Assembly: GCA_903839985.1 (NCBI GenBank)
Contig: CAIMEJ010000068.1
Span: forward strand, 1-36,384
Source of the DNA: an uncultured bacterium
GTDB lineage: Bacteria > Chlamydiota > Chlamydiia > Chlamydiales > VFKH01
Reading direction: 5' to 3'
Length of the DNA: 36,384 bases
The position numbers were made by a program, and so were the translations under genes. How positions within the stretch are numbered: position 1 is the first letter of the stretch; the number at the start of each line of letters is the position of its first letter. Of this stretch, positions 30,499 through 36,384 are shown piece after piece. The notes beneath the pieces are model-generated. The model saw only the letters and a program-made list of their open reading frames with translations. It searched no databases and had not been told where the DNA came from.

Positions 30499-33400
30499 AT
30501 GGGTATCGAAGGTCGTGGACCAGTTATTTCGACCAGAGTTCAGCACATTTCTGAAGAGCAGGGCAGCTTCGAAGATATTATTGAGCGGCTTAAGGAACTC
30601 GAGCAAGAAACCCCTACTGAAGCACGAACAAAGCAAACAATTCAAGATGGTATTAAGGCTCTTAAAGGGAACCTAAAAAGCTTTTGTCATATTGATATTG
30701 ACAAGAGCTGTATCACGGTAGGAGACAAAAAGCATAAAGTAGAGGTTTTGAGTGGGACCAAATATATCCCCATCACGAAGAACATGCCCTCCTATGCTGA
30801 AAAAGCACAAGTTCTCTGGGCTCATCGACAAGTTTTTACAAAAGGTCTAGAAGAGGCTAATAAAAAGCAGGGATGGCTTCCTACTTGGATGGGAGGAGGT
30901 AAGCCTAAAACGGAAGGAACTGCAACATTTGAATGGGCTCAAAAAGGTGCAGGCAAGACAGAGCTTACAAACGCTTCTATATCTGTAGGTAACTATGCCC
31001 CTACTTTGGTTGGCCGGGCTACGCAAATATTATCCCTTGGTATGAAACCCGGTGCTGAGTTCGAGCAAAAAACAGAATTTGCTACGACCCCCCAGCTTCA
31101 TAAAGAGATAGAGAAAATAAACGCGGTTGCAGATCAGATATTCACACCTCCCGAAGAGCGCTTAAAAAAAGAGCTTACCCCCTATATCCTCGATATTATA
31201 AAAGCAAATCAAGAGACATTATTAAAAGAGCCCAAAGGGGATTCAGATCCAGCTCCAGCTCTAGGTGCTTTACATACATGTGCTAAAGCTCTTTCAGAAG
31301 TGCCCATAGAAACAGACAAAGCTGTTACAGGTGACGCTGCTCATTTAACAAGAGTATTAACTTTACCCAGGAATGCAGCAGTTCTAGCAGCTCTACAAAC
31401 CTTATTAGCGCCGGCTTTTGAGGTATTTATCAAAAAAGGTGAAGGAGCTCTATCCCTCCCAGATGCGGAGCAGATAATAGAAGACAGCATAAAAACAACA
31501 TTGAGAGAATTAGATCTTAAGGTACCAATCCAGGCCGAACAGGTTAATACTCCAACTCTTGCATCCGCATTAGCTGAAGATGCACTACAAAATACGAGCG
31601 CACCTGCAGCAACACCCCCTTTAGAGGGCAGCCGGGTTTCAAGTGGTTCCCTAAATAACCTAGGGGTTTGGGCTCAAGAAGGGTTCACTTTTTTAAAGCG
31701 TCGGGTAACAGGGCAAGAAGTTCCGAGCAGCGCTTATAAGGAAGCAGACGCAGCTGAAAAGGCTGTTATAGCAGCGGTAAGGGCTTTAGACGAGAAATTC
31801 AATGGATTTACGCTAGATTCGGATAGTTTAGCCGGCTATAGCGGGATAAAGACTGCTATATTAACAAAAGTAGATGAGGCGTTAGCGGCATCAGCCTGCG
31901 CAGCTGAAAAAGCAGAGGCGTATAAAAAAGACTTAACACCAAATTCTCTATATCACCAAGCGGATATTGCAACAATTGATAGACAAATAGCAGCAAGAAC
32001 AAAATCTTTGGGAGCTTTAGAAGCGCGTAAAGCGGCAATCGTAAAAGGTTTTTATGAAAAAGTCTCTTCGCTGGTTGAATCAACAGCAGAGGCAGCCGGT
32101 GCGTTAAAGGTCCCTGCTGTAGATGATGCCTCTGATCAAAGAGATAATTTAGCCTTAATAGATAAGGCCATAGAAGCTTTACAAGTGCAATCAGAGGCTG
32201 CTCAGGCATATAAAACGATTCCAGCCGAAGGCACCCCGGCAGTTGAAGCAGTTCTTTCTAGTAACCAAGTAAAAATAGCAGCTCTAGAGAAACTTCAAGC
32301 TGGAATAAAAGCTGCGAGTGACTACAAGGCGGTTGGGGCTGCAATTACAGCATTAAAAGCAGAGGTAGATGCAACAAGCGCAGCATTTAGGGGCAGGATA
32401 GCAGGGCTTACAGCAGATTCAAGCTCTCAGGATCTAACTGCTCTAAAGGATGAATTAAAAGTATTAGATACAACCGGTCTAACCGAATCATTAGAAGAAG
32501 CTCAAGTTAAATATCATGGGGAACTCGAAGAGGCGGCACGAGCAGGGTTTACAGAAGATCTAGCGGCAAAAAAAGCGATTTTAGAAAAGGTTAAAAATGC
32601 TCCTTTGGAACAAGCTGATGCATACTATAGTAAATTAACAGAATTAGCAGAGCCGGTAAGCGTTGCAGCTGAGACACCCCTTCCTCAAGATGCTGATGAG
32701 GCCGCAATAGCCCCTAAATTAGCAGAAATAGAAAAAGCCAAAGTATTTTTAGAAGCTGCAGTAGAGGTTGCAACTGTCTATAAAGGTATTCTAGGAGTAG
32801 GGCGCCTAGGAGATGAAGTGCTTGCGAGAGTAGAAGCGGCTATCCTAGCCAATAGGGAAAAAATAAGTAACCTTGATCGCCTGAAAGAAAGCATCAATGC
32901 TGGAACTGCTTACATAAAAATTAAACGCGAAATTGAACCTAAAGCACAAGCTTTAGAAGTTAGGCAGCAGGAATTTCAGGATGGTATAGGAGCTCTTAAA
33001 CAAGATAGCGAATTAGATGCATTACGTGCTGCTATAGAGACTCTAAAAAGTAAGAGAGAGGCAATTCCAGGAAGTCTTAAAGAACAAATAGAATTGTCAG
33101 AGAGCCTAATTCGTCAAAGAGAGAATTCTTTAGCATCTTTGCCTGAAGGGAGTAAAGAAGCGGTGAGTGCAGAAATTGCGGCAGCAAAATTAGATTTAAA
33201 ACATTTACAAAATCTGCCTACAGAACAAGCCAGAAGTTTTTATAATAAATTGACCTTCTTAGCTTCAAGTGTAAAAAAATTAGCTAATTCTCCACCTGAT
33301 GAAGATGCTGATGAGGCCGCAATAGCCGCTAAATTAGCAGAAATAGAAAAAGCCCAATTATTAGGTCAGGCCCAATTCGAAGCTGCAACTGTCTATAAAG

Positions 33401-34359
33401 GTATTCTAGAGGAGAAAAGGGAAGCGGTCCCTGAGGACGTTACGGCAGTTATTAATGCAAATACTTCAGAATCCTCAAGCTTAGAAGCGCTGAAGGTAGC
33501 GTATGATTATAAGAAAGCCTCAGCCGGCGTAGTTGCAAAGAGTGAAGCATGGAATGCAGCTAAGATAGCATTTCTGAAAGTAATAGATGAGGATAGTAGA
33601 GCTGATTGTAAGGTTCCTCTGGAGGCTTTAAAGCAGGCTCTCCAATTAGAATCAAATAAAGCCAGTGCTTATAAAGAGACTTCAGGATTAGCAGCAGAAT
33701 TAAAAGAAGCAGCTGAAGCAAACATAGCAGCAAATACAGGAAAAGTTGCTCAATTAGAAATGGATAGCACTCTGTTAGATAAAGTCTTAAATTATGGAGA
33801 ATTAGATGAGCAGGTAAGCGATATCCTAGCAGCTTTAAAAGCTAAAGAGCCTGGTATAGCAACAGAAGCAGGTAAAAATGCATTTCTAGATGCTATTCCC
33901 CCAGCTATAGAAAAAGAAACAGAATACTTAGAGGTGTTGAGAGCTTATAAAACATTAGCAAATGGCCTCAAAGATAAAGATGTTGGTAGAGGTATAGCAG
34001 AAACTGATAGAAGAATAGGCGTAGCTGAAAAAAACCTCGAGATCTTGAAAGATACTCGAGAGAAAGTTTTAGAGAGCTACTATAAAACAGCAGAACAATT
34101 AGCTAATGCTGAAGAAGCTTCTATACCTGCTTTAAAAGCTGCTTACGATGGTGCTGGCGACAAAGAAGTAAGTAAAGGAGCCTATCTCGCTAAAATGACT
34201 TCTGCTAAAGAGGCTTTACAAGCACAGCTTAAAGCAGCCCAGGAATGGGATGCTGACCTAGGAGATAAGGATAAACCAGAGGCGTTAACAGCAGCGCTTC
34301 GAGATATTCCAGAAAAAATAAGAGACTTACAAGAGGAAATAAACACTCTCCCAAAGTAG
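30499..34359 (+). CDS. Giant repetitive coiled-coil protein, N-terminal part (frame ends at a possible -1 frameshift site)
   Basis: This is a 1,286-residue protein, not recognised. TAGGGG six bases before the ATG is a fair ribosome binding site. There is no signal peptide or membrane span. Residues 1-400 are non-repetitive with mixed content; from about 400 to the end it is Ala/Glu/Lys/Leu-rich helix, very likely coiled coil. Repeated marker positions define units of about 190-280 residues: FY/YY boxes at 518, 709, 914 and 1194, each followed about 52-56 residues later by YK or W at 571, 761, 966 and 1250, then a second YK at 609, 805 and 1004. The frame stops at TAG 34357-34359 directly after CCCAAAG; the -1 frame continues. 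It lies between a terminator and a recombinase. It could be a structural or host-interaction protein; no proof. Confidence 0.8.
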   Translation: MGIEGRGPVISTRVQHISEEQGSFEDIIERLKELEQETPTEARTKQTIQDGIKALKGNLKSFCHIDIDKSCITVGDKKHKVEVLSGTKYIPITKNMPSYAEKAQVLWAHRQVFTKGLEEANKKQGWLPTWMGGGKPKTEGTATFEWAQKGAGKTELTNASISVGNYAPTLVGRATQILSLGMKPGAEFEQKTEFATTPQLHKEIEKINAVADQIFTPPEERLKKELTPYILDIIKANQETLLKEPKGDSDPAPALGALHTCAKALSEVPIETDKAVTGDAAHLTRVLTLPRNAAVLAALQTLLAPAFEVFIKKGEGALSLPDAEQIIEDSIKTTLRELDLKVPIQAEQVNTPTLASALAEDALQNTSAPAATPPLEGSRVSSGSLNNLGVWAQEGFTFLKRRVTGQEVPSSAYKEADAAEKAVIAAVRALDEKFNGFTLDSDSLAGYSGIKTAILTKVDEALAASACAAEKAEAYKKDLTPNSLYHQADIATIDRQIAARTKSLGALEARKAAIVKGFYEKVSSLVESTAEAAGALKVPAVDDASDQRDNLALIDKAIEALQVQSEAAQAYKTIPAEGTPAVEAVLSSNQVKIAALEKLQAGIKAASDYKAVGAAITALKAEVDATSAAFRGRIAGLTADSSSQDLTALKDELKVLDTTGLTESLEEAQVKYHGELEEAARAGFTEDLAAKKAILEKVKNAPLEQADAYYSKLTELAEPVSVAAETPLPQDADEAAIAPKLAEIEKAKVFLEAAVEVATVYKGILGVGRLGDEVLARVEAAILANREKISNLDRLKESINAGTAYIKIKREIEPKAQALEVRQQEFQDGIGALKQDSELDALRAAIETLKSKREAIPGSLKEQIELSESLIRQRENSLASLPEGSKEAVSAEIAAAKLDLKHLQNLPTEQARSFYNKLTFLASSVKKLANSPPDEDADEAAIAAKLAEIEKAQLLGQAQFEAATVYKGILEEKREAVPEDVTAVINANTSESSSLEALKVAYDYKKASAGVVAKSEAWNAAKIAFLKVIDEDSRADCKVPLEALKQALQLESNKASAYKETSGLAAELKEAAEANIAANTGKVAQLEMDSTLLDKVLNYGELDEQVSDILAALKAKEPGIATEAGKNAFLDAIPPAIEKETEYLEVLRAYKTLANGLKDKDVGRGIAETDRRIGVAEKNLEILKDTREKVLESYYKTAEQLANAEEASIPALKAAYDGAGDKEVSKGAYLAKMTSAKEALQAQLKAAQEWDADLGDKDKPEALTAALRDIPEKIRDLQEEINTLPK
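32689..33410 (+). repeat. Internal direct repeat of about 615 bp in the giant gene
   Basis: A 51-base segment beginning GATGCTGATGAGGCC at 32689 returns at 33304 with one mismatch. A 26-base segment beginning GCAACTGTCTATAAAGG at 32770 returns at 33385. Both pairs are 615 bases apart (205 codons), so they are parts of one tandem unit. Flanking parts of the unit match only at the protein level. Recent local exchange between neighbouring units is likely because the near-identical blocks stand in otherwise diverged copies. Confidence 0.8.
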
Positions 34360-34380
34360 AAGGGGCAGCTGCAGCCCTTC
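34332..34380 (+). promoter_or_regulatory. Candidate -1 programmed frameshift signal
   Basis: AGAGGA at 34332-34337 resembles a Shine-Dalgarno stimulator. Twelve bases later the heptamer C CCA AAG (34350-34356) is in the exact phase of the first frame for -1 slippage and is followed directly by TAG. A hairpin follows: GGGC (34363-34366) with GCCC (34374-34377), a 7-base loop and 6 bases of spacing; or instead GAAGGG (34359-34364) with CCCTTC (34375-34380). After slipping, CCC AAA GTA GAA enters the open frame that runs to 36284. The layout copies the E. coli dnaX signal in arrangement. A simple mutational frameshift is the main alternative. Confidence 0.45.
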
Positions 34381-34427
34381 AAACCGCAGCAGTAAAAGAG
34401 GCGGCTGCAGCCCTTCAGGCCGCAGTA
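34356..34427 (+). repeat. 36-bp tandem repeat encoding an Ala-rich linker
   Basis: Two copies of a 36-base unit follow directly on the slippery heptamer: 34356-34391 and 34392-34427. In the -1 frame they encode VEGAAAALQTAA and VKEAAAALQAAV. A related copy starts at 34943, where 16 bases from AGTAGAAGGGG match 34355-34370 exactly and in the same frame. Confidence 0.8.
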
Positions 34428-36284
34428 CCTAGTTCTCCAGAACCTGCCCTAAGGGAGGTTTTTGAGGCTCCTAGAGAGGTCACCGGAGGACTCCAAAACC
34501 TCACACAGAAAGCTAATAATCCAGTATTTGAAGAGGTGCCAGCAGGACCCTCTAGAGAATCAAAGCTTGAACGGGTGGCAGAAAAGTTAGCACAATTTAC
34601 TGCATTACTAACTACTTTCAATGAAGGTAAGTCGCAGGCGACGGCAGAGGCCGCTATTAAGGCCTGTGATAGTTTTGTAGAAGATAGCAGCAATCTTTAT
34701 CTGGCACTAAATGAAAATGAAGAGGCTTCTAAGAGATTACTCAAAGATATCGAGAGTGCACGAGATCAAAAAGGGATAATTCAAACATATCTGGATACCT
34801 TACCTCAAGCACCACAAGAAGTAGCAATAAATGTAGCAGGAGCAGCACCACCACTACAAGAAGGAATGGGAGAGGTGCTTTTAGGGGGTAGAGCTGGAGG
34901 TAAGTTGCCAGCAGCAGAGGGTGCAGTAGATGAGTCTCTCAGAGTAGAAGGGGCAGCTCCTCTTCCAACTCCTGCGACCTCAGGTGCAGCAGCTGCAGCA
35001 GCTGCAGCCCTTAAACCAGCAGCACCTCCTCCTGAAAAACCGCTCACATTAGCGGAGCAAATTTCATTTACTCTCAGTTCTCAAGAGGGAAAATTTAGCG
35101 ACTCCAAGGCAGATGCTGAAAGAGGGCAGGCAGAATTTACAGCTTCCATAGAAGCTTATAGAGCTTTAACAAAAAATCCTGAGGGTTTAAAAGGCATAAT
35201 AGAAGCCGGTCAAGAAGCCTTAAAAAAAGGTAGCGAGGCTCTTGCATTAAAAGATAAAGAAATAAAGAGCGCTCAAAGCTTGTTAGAAGTATCAAGGTCC
35301 CTAGATGAAGAGATTAAACGCAGTTTAAGAGAAACTGAAGAGGCCATAAGCAAGTTAACGCCCCCAGCGCCTAAACCTCGTGGATTTTTAACAAGCTTGT
35401 TTACCAGTCCACCTCCAGCAGTAGTTCCTACACCAGAAAAACAAGCGCAACTACGATTTTTAAATAATAAGAAAGATTCATTAGACGTTCTTAAAATAAG
35501 ATCCGCTTTAGTTATAAAAAAAGCTCAAGAAGAGCTCGGTAACGCTGAAAGAGGAAAGCCGGCGATTGAGACATCTATAAGGGCTTCAAAGCAAGAACTA
35601 GGAGTAATTTTAACAGATGTTGTGGGTCAAGTAGCCCAGTTAAATAGAGCGGTAGAGGGAGGAAATGAAAAGCTAACCCGGATATTAACCCTATTTAATA
35701 GGACAAATAACCTTTTAGGATTCTCATTAGCCGATGCTAAAAGCGTAGAGAAGGGCTTAAAAGAAATTCAGACAGAGTGTACAGCAAAATCTGCACAGGC
35801 CCTTAAGGAAGTTGAGCAGCTTTTAAGTGCTATCTCCGAAATTAAAGAATCAGGAATTAATTCAAGTGGAATCCCAGAGAGTATTAGCGAGATAAAAAGT
35901 AACGCAGAGAGGCTCGAGGATGAAGGTGCACATATATCTCGTAAAATAGCAAATGACACCCAAGAAGCGCGGTATATAATAAGAGGTAAAGAGGCCGTTG
36001 AGCAAGAATTTATTGCAGCAAAAGCGAAAAGTGACTCTTTGCAAGCAACAGCTGGTAGGCTAAGGGGAGAAGTTGCACAAGCAGAATCAGAAACGCAAGA
36101 AAATGGGCGGTTATTAGCAGAAGCTGAACAAACAAAATTAGCTGAAGAACAGATAAGAACAGCAGCTGAGCAAAATCTTTCAGCAGCCGTTCTTATCCAC
36201 AAAGGTAAGGAGAGTCTATTAAAGGAGCTCCAAGAGAAGCTGGAAAGCTCAAAGGTCGCAGAAAAAAATCAGGCTACCTATTAA
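34356..36284 (+). CDS. Giant coiled-coil protein, C-terminal part in the -1 frame
   Basis: This open frame of 643 codons begins inside the end of the preceding frame. It has no ATG, GTG or TTG until GTG 34536, which lacks a spaced ribosome binding site, yet the region before that GTG already reads like protein (Ala-rich linker, then PSSPEPALREVFEAPREVTG). So the part is best read as a C-terminal extension of the 30499 gene through -1 frameshifting, or as the tail of a gene split by mutation. Contents: helical segment (to about 34800), two Ala/Pro-rich linkers (near 34800-35040 and 35360-35430), and long Glu/Lys/Ala coiled coil to the end. A joined product would have about 1,930 residues. No enzyme motif is visible. 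Confidence 0.7.
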   Translation, partial: VEGAAAALQTAAVKEAAAALQAAVPSSPEPALREVFEAPREVTGGLQNLTQKANNPVFEEVPAGPSRESKLERVAEKLAQFTALLTTFNEGKSQATAEAAIKACDSFVEDSSNLYLALNENEEASKRLLKDIESARDQKGIIQTYLDTLPQAPQEVAINVAGAAPPLQEGMGEVLLGGRAGGKLPAAEGAVDESLRVEGAAPLPTPATSGAAAAAAAALKPAAPPPEKPLTLAEQISFTLSSQEGKFSDSKADAERGQAEFTASIEAYRALTKNPEGLKGIIEAGQEALKKGSEALALKDKEIKSAQSLLEVSRSLDEEIKRSLRETEEAISKLTPPAPKPRGFLTSLFTSPPPAVVPTPEKQAQLRFLNNKKDSLDVLKIRSALVIKKAQEELGNAERGKPAIETSIRASKQELGVILTDVVGQVAQLNRAVEGGNEKLTRILTLFNRTNNLLGFSLADAKSVEKGLKEIQTECTAKSAQALKEVEQLLSAISEIKESGINSSGIPESISEIKSNAERLEDEGAHISRKIANDTQEARYIIRGKEAVEQEFIAAKAKSDSLQATAGRLRGEVAQAESETQENGRLLAEAEQTKLAEEQIRTAAEQNLSAAVLIHKGKESLLKELQEKLESSKVAEKNQATY

Positions 36285-36316
36285 GATGGCAAAATAAAAA
36301 AGTTTTAGTTTAATAT

Positions 36317-36384
36317 ATGAGAAGGATTGCCCTCTATTGCAGGGTTTCAACAGACAATCAGGAAAAAGCTGAAACGATTGATAA
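36317..36384 (+). CDS. Serine site-specific recombinase, N-terminal fragment (runs off window)
   Basis: Only the first 22 codons are in view: MRRIALYCRVSTDNQEKAET followed by ID. The YCRVST segment with Ser 11 is the catalytic-serine motif of the resolvase/invertase family; the following DNQ and ETID suit large serine recombinases, but the type (resolvase, phage integrase or IS607-like transposase) cannot be told. The ribosome binding site is weak (AT-rich upstream). It follows the giant coiled-coil frame by 32 bases on the same strand. It suggests that the right end of the window enters a mobile element or integration hot spot. Confidence 0.72.
   Translation, partial: MRRIALYCRVSTDNQEKAETID

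Noticed and set aside
30940-30972. AQKGAGKT in the giant protein, which fits the loose P-loop pattern
   Set aside because: No Walker B or other nucleotide-binding motif follows and the surrounding sequence does not look like a P-loop NTPase; the short pattern is common by chance.
31856-32209. 117-codon minus-strand frame in the giant gene
   Set aside because: Leu/Pro-rich product as expected from the complement of Ala/Glu/Lys coiled-coil codons.

Overview
The window looks like a chromosomal segment of a non-Chlamydiaceae chlamydia (a Parachlamydia/Simkania/Waddlia-type 'environmental' chlamydia). The evidence is gene content and order. It has an nrdR-dksA-lspA string, a tolQ-tolR-tolA-tolB-pal-LysM string facing a dsbD-tatD string, an sppA-polA-coaE-rho string, a PiT transporter with a DUF47 partner and parB, and an OmpR-type regulator of the ChxR kind. 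From memory these pairings also occur in Chlamydia. A glutamate racemase gene and a GmhA-type isomerase, together with moderately AT-rich DNA, point away from Chlamydiaceae proper. No rRNA, tRNA or CRISPR array was found.

Layout. (1) 184-4890, plus strand: a small ABM-like protein, a tandem double D-Ala-D-Ala ligase, nrdR, a zinc-less DksA-type protein, lspA and an unknown gene; from nrdR on the genes touch or overlap. (2) 4906-7691, minus strand: parB, a DUF47/PhoU-like gene and a PiT phosphate permease as one unit. (3) 7692-8155: an intergenic stretch holding nested inverted repeats, an unlisted 46-residue gene (7976-8116) and a strong terminator. (4) 8156-12639: a metallophosphoesterase, an acidic helical protein, gmhA, rsmD and two membrane-anchored helical/TPR proteins, with two convergent 3' overlaps. 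(5) 12797-13489: an orphan response regulator. (6) 13498-19889, minus strand: the Tol-Pal operon, extended by a LysM coiled-coil protein, murI and a methyltransferase. (7) 19958-30401, plus strand: dsbD, tatD, a SpoU-type methyltransferase, a DUF6790 membrane protein, an RluA-type pseudouridine synthase, sppA, polA, coaE and rho, closed by a strong terminator. (8) 30499-36384: an accessory-looking region with a giant repetitive coiled-coil protein in two overlapping frames, then the first 22 codons of a serine recombinase at the edge.

How the genes fit together. Much of the window serves the envelope of a division-ring peptidoglycan organism: murI and the double Ddl make peptidoglycan precursors, Tol-Pal and the LysM protein link membranes to peptidoglycan, and LspA finishes lipoproteins such as Pal. 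DsbD and SppA handle envelope disulfides and signal-peptide or membrane-protein turnover. The rest is housekeeping for DNA, RNA and cofactors.

The most unusual signal is at 34332-34380. The giant coiled-coil frame ends at a TAG directly after CCCAAAG, a heptamer in the correct phase for -1 slippage. An SD-like AGAGGA lies 12 nt upstream and a hairpin lies just downstream. The -1 frame carries a further ~643 codons with no start codon near its beginning. This is either a programmed -1 frameshift making a ~1,930-residue protein or a recent frameshift in a repetitive gene. Other points are a tandem Ddl whose halves have complementary active-site changes, a DksA with one of four zinc cysteines, a structured leader before a hidden small gene, and an RluA gene with no usual start codon for its conserved N-terminus.
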